Source: Betaproteobacteria bacterium | GTDB taxonomy: Bacteria; Acidobacteriota; Terriglobia; Acidiferrales; UBA7541 | NCBI GenBank assembly: GCA_903970165.1 | Contig: CAJCHZ010000077.1 | Span: forward strand, 20,589-84,588 | Length of the DNA stretch: 64,000 nucleotides | Direction of reading: 5' to 3' | Part shown: positions 16,880 to 26,473 of the stretch, in pieces | Layout: each line of letters starts with the position of its first letter | How positions within the stretch are numbered: position 1 is the stretch's first letter | Translations under genes and position numbers: made by a program | Notes under the pieces: model-generated | Databases searched by the model: none | Seen by the model: only the letters and a program-made list of their open reading frames with translations | What the model was told of the DNA's origin: nothing

Positions 16880-18634
16880 GTGAAAAGACTGTGCGGCAGT
16901 GTGCTGTTTCTGATTTTTCTGGCTGCGATGCCGTCCCCGGCAAAGTCTCCGGGGCTTTCCGAGATGTACGCGCAAATCCGCGCGGAAGAGACCAACAATT
17001 CCAAAATCATGTGGATTATCCATGAGATTGCCGACGTCTACGGCCCGCGCGTGACCGGTACCCCAAATTTGAAGGCCGCCGACGACTGGGCGGTCACCAC
17101 GATGACCTCCTGGGGACTCGCGAACGCGCATCTCGAACCGTGGACTTTCCAGCCGCCGAGCGCGGCGACACCTGTACCGGGCTGGGAAAATATGGAGCTG
17201 TTCGCGGAAGCAGTCGCTCCTTTTCACGGCCAGCTCATGGTCCAGCCGCTAGCATGGACACCGAGCACGAATGGAGTCGTCACGTCAAAGGTGGTCATGA
17301 TCCAACCGCCAGGACTGGCGCCGCCGACAGGCGCCGGATTTAATTTCTTCGGAGGCGCGCCGCCTCCAGCGGAACCGAAGTGGGCCGCTCCGCCGATGCC
17401 GCCGGCGGCAAAGCCTGCGGAAGCGAAGCAGCCCACGCAAGCGGAGCTCGATTCGTATTTGAATTCTGTGAAGGACTGGGTACATGGAGCGATCGTGTTG
17501 GTTGGGAAACATGTGGAAGTGCCCGAGGACATGAATCCCGCGCCCATGCGGCGCCCCGAAGACGAGTGGAAATCACGCTTTGATTCCAAGAATCCGCGGC
17601 CCTTCCGCTTTCCCGAACAGCCGAAGTTGCCGGAAGGGCAATTGACGCGGCAGGAAGTCTCGCGCCAAGTGGACCAGTTTCTTGTCGACAACGGGGCCCT
17701 GGTGCGCATCAACGACGGCGGTCGCGCGCACGGCATCATCATCGCGCAGCAAAACGGCACCTACGATTGGACACGCGCTGTGCCAACGCTGGTGATGCGC
17801 AACGAGGACTACGGACGTATTTCGCGCGCTCTCAATGACGGGACGCAGGTCACGCTGCGCGTCAACATCCAGAACAAGGAATATCCTGAAGGCACTACCG
17901 CTTACAACGCCATCGGCGAAATACCCGGTACAGACAAGAAAGATGAAATCGTCATGCTCGGCGGCCACTACGATTCCTGGCACGACGCCACGGGAGCCAC
18001 CGACAACGGTATCGGTTCTTCCATGATGCTGGAAGCGGTGCGCATTCTCACCGCCCTCCATGTGAAGCCGCGGAGAACGATTCGCGTCGCGCTCTGGAGC
18101 GGAGAAGAAGAAGGCCTCCTCGGCTCCCTGGCTTACGTGCAGCAGCACTTTGGCAGCTTTGAAAACCCCAAGCCGGAATTCGCCAAGCTGGACGCGTATT
18201 TCAATATCGATTCCGGTACTGGAAAGCCGCGTGGCGCCGGAGTGTTTGGACCGGCGGCCTCGGCCGATTTGATTCGCGAGGCGATGATGCCGTTCGAGGA
18301 CTGGGGATTCATGGGAGTCACGGTCAGCGACAGCCGCCGCACCGGAGGCACGGACAGCACTTCTTTCAACAACGCTGGGTTGCCCGGCATTGGACTCGCG
18401 CAAGATCCCTTTGACTACGGATCATTCACCCATCACACGAATCTCGATACCTACGAGCGCATTTACGAAGAAGACGTGCGAGAAGGCGCAGTGGAAATTG
18501 CCTCGGCGGTCTACGCACTCGCGATGGCCGAGGAAATGGTGCCGCGTTTCAAAGCGGAGGAAATGCCAAAGCCCGCGCCGGAGCCGGCCCCGGGGTCGCT
18601 AGCCACACAAGTGCGTCACGTCCCAGCGAACTGA
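16880..18634 (+). CDS. Exported M28-family zinc aminopeptidase
   Basis: A 584-residue peptidase with signal peptide (GTG start behind GGAGGG). The M28 metal ligands are visible: GGHYDSWHDATGATDNG, the catalytic pair in WSGEEEGLLGS, and the late His in FTHHTNLDTYE. A protease-associated-like insert (about residues 90-330) with Pro/Ala-rich runs (AAPPMPPAAKPAEAKQ) precedes the catalytic part. Such enzymes release N-terminal amino acids from peptides outside the inner membrane. It converges on the GH3 gene; the short gap holds a perfect 13-bp palindrome. Confidence 0.9.
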   Translation: MKRLCGSVLFLIFLAAMPSPAKSPGLSEMYAQIRAEETNNSKIMWIIHEIADVYGPRVTGTPNLKAADDWAVTTMTSWGLANAHLEPWTFQPPSAATPVPGWENMELFAEAVAPFHGQLMVQPLAWTPSTNGVVTSKVVMIQPPGLAPPTGAGFNFFGGAPPPAEPKWAAPPMPPAAKPAEAKQPTQAELDSYLNSVKDWVHGAIVLVGKHVEVPEDMNPAPMRRPEDEWKSRFDSKNPRPFRFPEQPKLPEGQLTRQEVSRQVDQFLVDNGALVRINDGGRAHGIIIAQQNGTYDWTRAVPTLVMRNEDYGRISRALNDGTQVTLRVNIQNKEYPEGTTAYNAIGEIPGTDKKDEIVMLGGHYDSWHDATGATDNGIGSSMMLEAVRILTALHVKPRRTIRVALWSGEEEGLLGSLAYVQQHFGSFENPKPEFAKLDAYFNIDSGTGKPRGAGVFGPAASADLIREAMMPFEDWGFMGVTVSDSRRTGGTDSTSFNNAGLPGIGLAQDPFDYGSFTHHTNLDTYERIYEEDVREGAVEIASAVYALAMAEEMVPRFKAEEMPKPAPEPAPGSLATQVRHVPAN

Positions 18635-18649
18635 GAAAAGCGAACCAGT

Positions 18650-18681
18650 GTAGTGGCCAACCTTCCACGGTTGGCCACTAC
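18650..18681. repeat. Perfect 13-bp inverted repeat between convergent genes
   Basis: GTAGTGGCCAACC (18650-18662) and GGTTGGCCACTAC (18669-18681) pair without mismatch around the loop TTCCAC. It sits between the converging stops of the M28 and GH3 genes. There is no T-run on either side, so it is not a standard intrinsic terminator; it could serve as a bidirectional 3' stabiliser or be one copy of a REP-like genomic repeat. Confidence 0.7.
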
Positions 18682-18720
18682 CAGCTCCACGGCTCCAGCT
18701 TGTGGACGTTCACCCCACCT

Positions 18721-21039
18721 CTATTGCGTGACAACAAAGTCGCCGTGCAAAGTCGCATTCGAATTGCCGCCAACCCAGACGTCAAACTTCGACGCTTCTT
18801 CGACCCAGGCTTTTTTCGCTGTGCTCCAATAGGTCAACTCTTCTTTTCCAATCGAAAAATGCACGGTCTTTTTTTCGTCGGCGGCCAGTGTAAAGCGCTG
18901 GAATCCCTTAAGCTCGCGTACCGGCCGCGAAGTGCTGCCATATTGTTGATGAATGTAAAGCTGAGCGACTTCATCCGCGGTGGAAGCACCGGTGTTTTCG
19001 ACGTCGACGCTGACATCCATGCTGTCTCCAGACTTGAGCTGCGTCTGGCTCAATTTCAAATTGGAAAACTGGAATGTGGAATAGCTTAGGCCGTAGCCAA
19101 ATGGATAAAGAGGCGTGCTTTCTTCGTCCCAGTAGCGCTTGCCCTGACTTTCCGGAGCCTGGGTTGTGTTGTGGGCATAATAGGTGGAAACCTGGCCGAC
19201 ATCTCGCACCCATGTAAAGGGCAACTTGCCTCCGGGAACGGCGTCGCCGAAGAGGAGATTGGCGATTGCATTGCCGCCTTGGGTGCCCGGATACCAGGCG
19301 TCCAGAATCGCGGGAATATGTTCAGAGGCCCATTTGATGTCGAGTGGACGGCCATTGAGAAGGACGAGCACAACTGGTTTTCCGGTGGCGGCGACGGCTT
19401 CGAGAAGTTCTTCTTCGCGCCCCGGAAGGTCGAGCGATTCGCGTGAAGCGGATTCTCCGCTCATGTTTTGTGCTTCACCAAGGACAAGAATGGCGAGATC
19501 AGAAGAGTTTGCGAGGTGTGTGGCGTTGGAGAATTCCTCAGTGGATTGCTGATCGGTCCAGACAGGTGCTGGCTTCAGGCCCAGGATGGGGTCGAGCATG
19601 GAGGGAGTCTTGCGTCTAATCTGGACGCCTTGTGCAAAGGAGACCTCGGCCTGGGAACCGAGCTTGCTTTTCAAGCCTTCGAGAACTGTGACGGTTTCGG
19701 CAAGGTCGTGTCGGAAAGCCCACGATCCAAGAGTGTCTATCTTGGAGTCTGCAAGAGGGCCAATGACGGCAATTTTCTTGTAGGCGGTCTTGCTGAGGGG
19801 AAGAAGTTCGTGCTCATTGCGAAGCAGCACCGCAGTCCGTTCCGCGGCCAGCCGCGAAGCGACCCGATGTTCGGGCATCGCCAGAATCTGCTTTGAGCGC
19901 GCCTCGTCCACGTAGGGATGCTCGAAGAGGCCGAGGCGGATTTTCATTTCCAGGATTGGCCGCGCCGCTTCCTCAATTTCCTGCGCAGTGATTTCCCCGC
20001 GTTCGACAGCCGTGGCGAGGCTCTTTGAATAGGCCGTGAAACCGAGAGCCATTTCCATATTAACGCCCGCCTTGAAAGCATAAACCCCAGCCTGGTAGGT
20101 GTCTTTGGCAAACCGATGAATCTCAAGGCTCTTCACAGAGTTCGCGTCGCTGACCACGAAACCGCTGAATTTCCATTGCTCGCGGAGAACGTCGTGCAGC
20201 AGCCAGCGATTGCCAGTGGCGGGCACATCGTTCAAGTCCAGATAGGCGCTCATCGCGGTGCCGATGCCCGCTTTCACGGCAGCGTGAAACGGCGCAAGGT
20301 AGACGTTGTACAACAAAGTGTCGGGAATGTAGGCCTCGTCGTAATCGCGGCCGCCGATCGCGGCGCCGTAGCCTGCGAAATGTTTCATGCACGCGAGGAT
20401 GTGATCCGGTGCGCCGATGTAGTCGCCCTGAAATCCGCGCACCTGTGCAGCGGCCATTGCCGAGCCTAGATAGGGATCTTCACCGGCACCTTCGACGATG
20501 CGGCCCCACCGCGGATCACGCGCGATGTCCAACATGGGCGCAAAAGCCCAATGGATCCCGACAGAGCGGGCTTCTTTTGCGGCGATAGTCTGCGCTTTGG
20601 TGGCAGCGGAAGGATCCCACGATGCGGCCATGGCAATCGGCACTGGAAAAATGGTGCGGAATCCGTGGATGACGTCGAATCCAAAGAGGAGAGGTATGTG
20701 CATGCGGGTCTGGTCTACGGCTAGGTGCTGAAGGCGGTTGGTTTCCGCCGGATCGGTAACAAAGAGTACCGAACCCAGCTGTCCTTTGGAGACGGCGTCA
20801 TCAACCGTTTTAGCGGGGCCGAAATTGAAGAGCTGGCTGAGCTGCCCGATTTTTTCGTCAAGCGTCATTTTCTGAAGCAAGGCGTCGGCACGCTGGCGCA
20901 CGGTTTGCTCGTCCGGCGGCGTATCGCCCGGGCTTTGCGAGAAGGCAAACGGAGCGCAGGCAACAACGATAAGCATCGAGCGCAAAAAGATTTTCCGTGC
21001 GTTCATTCGTGAAGAACCAGGGGCTATTGCGGTTTTCAT
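18721..21039 (-). CDS. bglX: Glycoside hydrolase family 3 beta-glucosidase, exported
   Basis: A 772-residue BglX-like enzyme. ATG 21039 is selected because GGAGGG stands about 5 bases ahead; a shorter form would begin at 21006. A signal peptide ends near PFAFSQ. The GH3 N-domain shows PLLFGFDVIHGFRTIFP, APMLDIARDPRWGRIVEG and the nucleophile segment KFSGFVVSDANSVKSLEIH. The C-domain (VAATGKPVVLVLLNGRPLD) and a terminal fibronectin-III-like domain (PLYPFGYGLSYSTFQFSNL onward) follow. It should cleave terminal beta-glucosides or related sugars from oligosaccharides outside the cytoplasm. The gene converges on the M28 gene and is followed upstream by another minus-strand hydrolase gene. Confidence 0.93.
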   Translation of the reverse strand: MKTAIAPGSSRMNARKIFLRSMLIVVACAPFAFSQSPGDTPPDEQTVRQRADALLQKMTLDEKIGQLSQLFNFGPAKTVDDAVSKGQLGSVLFVTDPAETNRLQHLAVDQTRMHIPLLFGFDVIHGFRTIFPVPIAMAASWDPSAATKAQTIAAKEARSVGIHWAFAPMLDIARDPRWGRIVEGAGEDPYLGSAMAAAQVRGFQGDYIGAPDHILACMKHFAGYGAAIGGRDYDEAYIPDTLLYNVYLAPFHAAVKAGIGTAMSAYLDLNDVPATGNRWLLHDVLREQWKFSGFVVSDANSVKSLEIHRFAKDTYQAGVYAFKAGVNMEMALGFTAYSKSLATAVERGEITAQEIEEAARPILEMKIRLGLFEHPYVDEARSKQILAMPEHRVASRLAAERTAVLLRNEHELLPLSKTAYKKIAVIGPLADSKIDTLGSWAFRHDLAETVTVLEGLKSKLGSQAEVSFAQGVQIRRKTPSMLDPILGLKPAPVWTDQQSTEEFSNATHLANSSDLAILVLGEAQNMSGESASRESLDLPGREEELLEAVAATGKPVVLVLLNGRPLDIKWASEHIPAILDAWYPGTQGGNAIANLLFGDAVPGGKLPFTWVRDVGQVSTYYAHNTTQAPESQGKRYWDEESTPLYPFGYGLSYSTFQFSNLKLSQTQLKSGDSMDVSVDVENTGASTADEVAQLYIHQQYGSTSRPVRELKGFQRFTLAADEKKTVHFSIGKEELTYWSTAKKAWVEEASKFDVWVGGNSNATLHGDFVVTQ

Positions 21040-21121
21040 TCGCACCCTCCAAAAGAACGCGCCATCCTATCGGAATTGTGTCCTGCGAAGCTAGCCGAAA
21101 AAATCTCAGGGCAGAAAAAGA

Positions 21122-23167
21122 TTACTTCTGTCCGGTGACTTCGTTCCACTCGCGTTTGCCGCGTTCGAGCAAGGTGGGCAAATCTTCGCGCAGCAGGAAG
21201 CGCTCATGGACCAGCTTCATGGCCGCTTCCGCGAACTTTCCCATGTATTCGTCGCGCGAAGCGTAGCGCTCCGCAACGGAAAGCCGCGGATCGCCGGATG
21301 GGCCGCGCTCCGCAGCCGTTTTCGCGAAGGGAATGAACGAGCCGTAAAAGCTGAGACGCAAATCAGAGAGCCCTATACTGGGATCACGCAGATTCCAGCC
21401 GGTATAGGTGGCGAGCGGAACCTGCAACTCCGGAAGGCGCACGCCGCCGGAGTCGTTTCCGTCAGCGTCCGATTGCGGCACCAGCACAGCAAACGGCTTT
21501 CCAACCTTAGGAGGCTCGATCGTGAAGATTCCGTTCTTCCATTGCGGGCCAAAATCCAGGTGATACGCAAGACTCGCTTCATGCGGTTTGTTGACGCCCG
21601 GAATTTTCGGGAAATTCCATTTTGCCAGCGGCACGAGCGTCCCATCAGCAATCTTCGGATACGTGGAAGGCGGCGGCTCGGCGCCGTCTTTCACCCACTG
21701 GTCCATATCTGTAATCAGAGCCCGCCAGTACCACTGGACCGGATTTGGGTTGTGGAGTTGCTGGGCGGAGGAATCGGGCGAGCCGGGATAGGACTTTTTG
21801 GGTGGGAATTGCGCGGTGAAATGCTGCAGCCCGGCAAGCAAATAGACGCGGACATTTTCCCCGAGTTTCGCGTCGGCCGTGCCATCGGGAGAAGTATGAA
21901 TCAAGGAGGCAGCGCGACCCCAATATTCGTAGGAAGTGTTGGTCAAAAAAAGCTTTGGCGTTTTGCGGGATTTGTTCGAAGCGTCGAGGAGGCCGGCTGT
22001 TTCGCCGGTTTCGGGGTCGGTTTCGGGGAGATCGGTGAAAGGGAAGAGATCGGTGGGGAAGTAGAGGCTGGAGAGCGGCTGCGCGTCGCGCGAAGGTTGC
22101 GCAAAACGGTGATTAAAACTGCCGCGGCCGCCGCCGGCAACGTGGGCGATGACGCCATCCATTACCTGGCGATCTTGTTCGTCGGCATTGAAATCCTGAT
22201 AAAGAAAATCACGCAGAAAGCGGCCGCTTTGCGAAATGCCGACGGCGTAAACGCGATGAACCGGGGCAGTAGATTGCGGGTCGTATTTCAAATAGGAAAG
22301 AAAATCGCGGACGGAGGCGAAGCCCAAACCGACAACGGAGGGATCTTTTGCTTCGTAAACGACCTCATAAATCTTTCCAGCAAGAAATCCACCCTCCAGA
22401 TGAATGAAATGAGAATTGGGGGCGAGTTTGCCGTCCACCGTGCGAGCAAAACTCCATTGCGCGCGAGGAATCGTCTGGCGGGCGCTTTCCGGAGTGTCGC
22501 GCACGGTCAAAATATTTTTCGCGCTGGCCGCGTCGGCTACGGGATAGCTTTTGCCGCCGGTAGGCCCGAGCAAGGAATGGCCGAGCGGCATGTCCTCCGT
22601 TTTTTGCGCGGGAGTAAAATCCGAGCGCACCAGGCCGCGAATTTCTTTTCCGCCGGGATCGTGGGCAATAGGAGCAAGAAGTTTGAGCCGGTCCCCTTCA
22701 TCGGGGATATCGAATTCCCAGCCGACCCAGGCAACCGTGTAGCCTTGGCGCATCAGAAAGCCGTCGCCAACTTCCGCTTCGACAGGATAATCTCCACGGC
22801 CGTCCACGATGTAATGGATTCCTTTTCCACCGCGGTTGGAAACTTCGAAGAGCACGGAGCCGTTTCCTTTGTTCATGTCTTTCGGCTTCAGAAGATAGAG
22901 GTCGGCGGAAAATTCAACTTCGCCCTGCGCGTTGCGCGGCGCTTTATCGAGATCGACGATCCGCGCGTTGTGAATGTTCTTTGGATCGACCCCAAAATAG
23001 ACCCGACCGACGATTTTTTCGTAAGCTCCGGCGAGCCCGAATGGTTTTCCTTCCTGGATGTCCATGCGGGAAATAATCTCGACGCGAGTGACGTGAGCGC
23101 CGGCAGGAGAGCAAACAATCGCAGCTGTCAAAAACAAACAAAGGAAATACGAGCATACGCGACGCAT
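21122..23167 (-). CDS. Exported alpha/beta-hydrolase-domain protein (PF20091 type)
   Basis: A 681-residue protein with a signal peptide (MRRVCSYFLCLFLTAAIVC, cleavage near PAGAH) and a GGAGGTCG ribosome-binding site before ATG 23167. The body begins VTRVEIISRMDIQEGKPFG and contains the nucleophile elbow GISQSGRFLRDFLYQDFN. This matches the large alpha/beta-hydrolase-domain proteins common in Acidobacteriota and proteobacteria, whose substrates are not established. It lies 30 bp from the next minus-strand hydrolase gene, so the two may be cotranscribed. A very long open frame on the opposite strand (21206-23449) is a codon-bias shadow. Confidence 0.82.
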   Translation of the reverse strand: MRRVCSYFLCLFLTAAIVCSPAGAHVTRVEIISRMDIQEGKPFGLAGAYEKIVGRVYFGVDPKNIHNARIVDLDKAPRNAQGEVEFSADLYLLKPKDMNKGNGSVLFEVSNRGGKGIHYIVDGRGDYPVEAEVGDGFLMRQGYTVAWVGWEFDIPDEGDRLKLLAPIAHDPGGKEIRGLVRSDFTPAQKTEDMPLGHSLLGPTGGKSYPVADAASAKNILTVRDTPESARQTIPRAQWSFARTVDGKLAPNSHFIHLEGGFLAGKIYEVVYEAKDPSVVGLGFASVRDFLSYLKYDPQSTAPVHRVYAVGISQSGRFLRDFLYQDFNADEQDRQVMDGVIAHVAGGGRGSFNHRFAQPSRDAQPLSSLYFPTDLFPFTDLPETDPETGETAGLLDASNKSRKTPKLFLTNTSYEYWGRAASLIHTSPDGTADAKLGENVRVYLLAGLQHFTAQFPPKKSYPGSPDSSAQQLHNPNPVQWYWRALITDMDQWVKDGAEPPPSTYPKIADGTLVPLAKWNFPKIPGVNKPHEASLAYHLDFGPQWKNGIFTIEPPKVGKPFAVLVPQSDADGNDSGGVRLPELQVPLATYTGWNLRDPSIGLSDLRLSFYGSFIPFAKTAAERGPSGDPRLSVAERYASRDEYMGKFAEAAMKLVHERFLLREDLPTLLERGKREWNEVTGQK

Positions 23168-23197
23168 AAGCGACCTCCGAAGATGCCTCAGCCTATA

Positions 23198-25603
23198 TCA
23201 CTGTTTGCCGAAGCCAACCTGGCTGATGCAGATTTTGTACATTGCCGTACGATCGAACTTCAGCCGAACAATGCTGAGTTTTGTCGGGTCGAATTTTCTG
23301 GAATTGTCAGCGGCCGGAAACTCGGAGAGCGGCGCGCGCACGGTCTGAAATTCTGTTTCCCAGTCCTGATCAAACCCTTTTTCGTCGAGAATAGCGAGCT
23401 TTGTGAATTTCTCCTTGAACGGAGGAGGAATCGTCATGAAGCGGCTTAGGGCCGCGCTTGCCCTTGCACCGTCGCTGGTTACGAGTTCAATGGTGAAATC
23501 GGGAGAGCCGCGTTCTTTTTTCTTGTCTTTGTCGTCGCCTTTTTCTTTCTTCTTATCTTTGTCTTTTTTGCCGTCTTTTTCGTCGTCTTTTTTCTTTCCG
23601 GGCGGGTCTACGTCTTCGTCCATGGGCGCGATCGAAAGTTCCAAGGTGGAGTCCGGCCCCAGTTGCCAGTCTGCGGCTGCTGTCGCCGGCAAAGTGATGG
23701 TGTAAGTAGGCGCGGGAGCGTCCTTCACGCGGTTCCATCCGAGAAAGACGCCGTTGTAGCCGCGATCGCCCGAGCGCCAAGGAATGGGAGCCTCGTTCCA
23801 GACAGTTAAATTTTGCCCTTCGATGTGGCCGCCCGGAGCGGTAGTCGTGGTGAGGTCCGCGTCTTCGTCGAAAGAAGCGAGGGGAATGTAGTTCGTGTCC
23901 TGATAGCGATTCATGTAGAGCGTGTCCGGCAGCCAGTCGCGTGCAACGCGCCAATCTTCAAAGAGCGGGACGTATTCGCGATGATCTTTCAGAGTGGCTT
24001 CGAGGAAGGCGGAAATATAGGTTTTCGAAATGCGGCGCTGCTCTTCTCCCGGCATGAGCGGCTTCAGATTCAGGAGCCAACCGAGAGGTTTTCCGGCGTC
24101 ATCGTTGCCCCAGACGGTGTTGAATTGGCCATGATTCGCGCGATAGGCGTAGATTTCAGCTTTGAACCAGGGGCCAGGTTGCGTGTAACGGACGTGGTCC
24201 CACTGCCGACTGCCGTGGAAAGAAGAGACGTCCATGTCATGAGCGCCTTGCAGGGTCAAATAGCTGACATCTTCAATCCAACGGTATTGGCCGGCGGGCT
24301 TGTATTGGCCATCAACGGGGGCGATGGCGACGACGGCCTTGATCGAAAAGTTGTAATCGAATTTGATGTTGGCGTCATCGGGATCGTACTTCATGCGATT
24401 GAAGGCCGCGGCGGTGGCGGCAGCTTCGCCGCCGCGAGAATGGCCCATCACCGCGATGCGCGACATATCCACTTTTCCCTGAAATGGATTGCCGGCGGTT
24501 TTGTTCCATTCCTGCCAGAGTTTCAAATGTTCAAGTAGCATCCAGCCGCGAACCGCTTGCTGCTTTGGCGGGTCGTTGAAAAGCCCGCTGTTCAGGAAAT
24601 TTTCATCGATGGAAGCCAGGAGGATGCCGCGGCTGGCTAACAATTCGCCAAGATAGGCGTAGCCCGGATCGGAAAACGCGGCCATGTTGTGATTTCCGTG
24701 GACAATGAGGGCGAGGGGAAAGGGTCCGGGCCCCTCGGGATACCAGACGCGTGCGTTCAACGGCAGCTTGTCCATGTCGAAGCCCCAGTATTTCTTGCGT
24801 GACCAGCGCTTCCAGCCTTCGAAATCCTTGAAAAAGTCGGACGCGTCCACCGTGTGGGTCTTGATGGCCACACGGGAGCCGTATTCGGGGCGACGAATGT
24901 CGTTGCCGACTCCGTAGAATAGCTCTTGAACGTGGAACGGGCCCATCGCCGAAGGATCTGGCGCGGCCAGTTTCGCGGGCATAGAGGCGGCGGGAGGTTT
25001 CCAGGTGATGAGCTTATCCAGGGTGCCGGCGTGAGCAAGAAGCCAGACGAAATAAATATTGGCTGCGAGGGAGAGAAGGAAGAGAACAGAGACAAGGATT
25101 TTTTTGCTAGGCGCGGATGGAGCGAAATTGCCAAAGAAAAATGTGGCAATCGTGGCGCCGAGAATTCCCGTGGCGAGGCCGACAACGATGGCTATTGTAA
25201 GGCCTAGATCCGGTGGCCCCCAAAGGGCCATCACAATCGTGCAGGAACCGATGATCACCCCGGTGGCGAAGCGAGGCAGGTGTCGCGCGATGCTGAGAAC
25301 CAAAATGACGAGGGCAGTGACCAGCGGAATCAATATAACGGCGACGAGGATGCAAAAAGTGAAATCGAAGAGATAACCAAAGCCGGTCTCGATATACAAG
25401 CCGCCGATGATGACGCACACGGCCGCTGCAACAAGCGTTCCCCATACCGCGCCGCGACGTGCTTCGGGGCCGGGACGAATCACGGCCCACTGTTTGGAAC
25501 TCCATTCGCGAACTTTTCGCCAGCGAGATTTTCCGACAGGCGGCAGCGAAGCGCTCGTCGTTACAGGTGCGGTGATATCGGCGGAAATTTCTTCGGTCGC
25601 CAT
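23198..25603 (-). CDS. Membrane-anchored alpha/beta hydrolase with Lys/Asp-rich linker
   Basis: This 801-residue protein starts with a soluble 50-residue tail, then about five TM helices (from VWGTLVAAAVCVIIGGLYIE to VSVLFLLSLAANIYFVWLL). A hydrolase domain follows (LALIVHGNHNMAAFSD, nucleophile elbow VMGHSRGGEAAATAAAFNR). A C-terminal beta-rich region (STLELSIAPMDEDVDPP) is broken by a run of about 35 residues made almost only of Lys, Asp and Glu (around 23505-23605), then resumes with DFTIELVTSDGARAS. The domain layout suggests an outward-facing esterase or lipase-like enzyme fixed to the membrane. The substrate is unknown. Confidence 0.75.
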   Translation of the reverse strand: MATEEISADITAPVTTSASLPPVGKSRWRKVREWSSKQWAVIRPGPEARRGAVWGTLVAAAVCVIIGGLYIETGFGYLFDFTFCILVAVILIPLVTALVILVLSIARHLPRFATGVIIGSCTIVMALWGPPDLGLTIAIVVGLATGILGATIATFFFGNFAPSAPSKKILVSVLFLLSLAANIYFVWLLAHAGTLDKLITWKPPAASMPAKLAAPDPSAMGPFHVQELFYGVGNDIRRPEYGSRVAIKTHTVDASDFFKDFEGWKRWSRKKYWGFDMDKLPLNARVWYPEGPGPFPLALIVHGNHNMAAFSDPGYAYLGELLASRGILLASIDENFLNSGLFNDPPKQQAVRGWMLLEHLKLWQEWNKTAGNPFQGKVDMSRIAVMGHSRGGEAAATAAAFNRMKYDPDDANIKFDYNFSIKAVVAIAPVDGQYKPAGQYRWIEDVSYLTLQGAHDMDVSSFHGSRQWDHVRYTQPGPWFKAEIYAYRANHGQFNTVWGNDDAGKPLGWLLNLKPLMPGEEQRRISKTYISAFLEATLKDHREYVPLFEDWRVARDWLPDTLYMNRYQDTNYIPLASFDEDADLTTTTAPGGHIEGQNLTVWNEAPIPWRSGDRGYNGVFLGWNRVKDAPAPTYTITLPATAAADWQLGPDSTLELSIAPMDEDVDPPGKKKDDEKDGKKDKDKKKEKGDDKDKKKERGSPDFTIELVTSDGARASAALSRFMTIPPPFKEKFTKLAILDEKGFDQDWETEFQTVRAPLSEFPAADNSRKFDPTKLSIVRLKFDRTAMYKICISQVGFGKQ

Positions 25604-25794
25604 CGGTTTTACCCAAGCTTTCGGTTTGCAGCGTCACGACGACGGCATTGTACACGGAGTCTCGCGCTACGTTCGCAGGATTGCCACCCACGCGGACGAT
25701 TCAGATTCTTTTGGAGCTGAGGTTATTCATAGTGAGTCATTTCGGCCAGGAAAGAATGCGCCCACGCGAGACTTGGGACTGCTTCTCGAGACTT

Positions 25795-26163
25795 CTAACG
25801 GAAAGAAGCGACGGCGAGTTGGGGGTCTTCAAAGACTTCAAAAAGAGAGAGAACGCGCACCAATTGGAGAGTCTGCACGGCGAATTTGGAGGGATTAAGG
25901 AGTTTTAAGGAGCCGCCGCGCTGCTTGACGTTGGTGAGGAAACGAACGAGCAGCCCGATTCCGCTGGAGTCAAGTGTAGGAACTTCTTGAAGGTCCAGAA
26001 GGAAGCGTGAGTGGCCTTCATTGAGCAAGTCGGTCACGGTCGCGTTAAGCCGATCAAGGGGCTCACCAAGGTTGAGGCGGCCGCGGAGCGTTATGATTTT
26101 CACATTGGATTGAGTGCGGACTTCGATCTCCAAGAAGACGCCTCCAGGGCCCGCGGCAGGCAT
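25795..26163 (-). CDS. STAS-domain anti-sigma factor antagonist
   Basis: A single STAS domain of about 122 residues from ATG 26163. It has the family pattern of strand-turn segments (VKIITLRGRLNLGEPLDRL), then RFLLDLQEVPTLDSSGIGLLVRFL, where the first Ser of DSSG is the usual phosphorylation site, and VQTLQLVRVLSLFEVFED. Such proteins bind an anti-sigma kinase and release a sigma factor or similar partner. No kinase, phosphatase or sigma gene is adjacent. The longer frame to 26217 adds a poorly conserved head and is less likely. Confidence 0.85.
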   Translation of the reverse strand: MPAAGPGGVFLEIEVRTQSNVKIITLRGRLNLGEPLDRLNATVTDLLNEGHSRFLLDLQEVPTLDSSGIGLLVRFLTNVKQRGGSLKLLNPSKFAVQTLQLVRVLSLFEVFEDPQLAVASFR

Positions 26164-26385
26164 GCAGAGATGCGAGCGCGCCCGCGGCACAGAACGGTAG
26201 TTGCTACGGTCTCGCACAACTTAGAAGAACCGCCGAAAATTTGCAAGCAAGTGGAACGTGGGAAGCTTGATTTGAGTTTTCGGCGGGTTCTGACTTGGGC
26301 GCCGGACAAACCCGGGCTACAAGGGCAAAACGAATTAGGAAGCTACCGAGCGAGGACGAGATTTGTGCCGTTTTTAGCTGGGCAG

Positions 26386-26421
26386 GGCACTCGTTGCTTC
26401 CCAACTTCAGCAGCGAGTGCC
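26386..26421. repeat. 12-bp inverted repeat downstream of the subtilase gene
   Basis: GGCACTCGTTGC (26386-26397) pairs with GCAGCGAGTGCC (26410-26421), with one G-T pair, around a 12-base loop. It lies 53 bp past the subtilase stop in the 310-bp gap between the subtilase and STAS genes; the rest of that gap shows nothing I recognise. No T-run follows on either strand, so it may be a 3' processing or REP-like element rather than an intrinsic terminator. Confidence 0.5.
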
Positions 26422-26473
26422 GGGCTAGGTAGTCCTTATCTTTGGTTAGTTGGCGTTTAGGTTGGCCTTCGGG

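Noticed and set aside
21206..23449. 747-codon open frame on the plus strand
   Set aside because: It lies wholly opposite the exported alpha/beta hydrolase gene, which has a signal peptide, a nucleophile elbow and a ribosome-binding site. GC-rich third positions make the antisense frame open.
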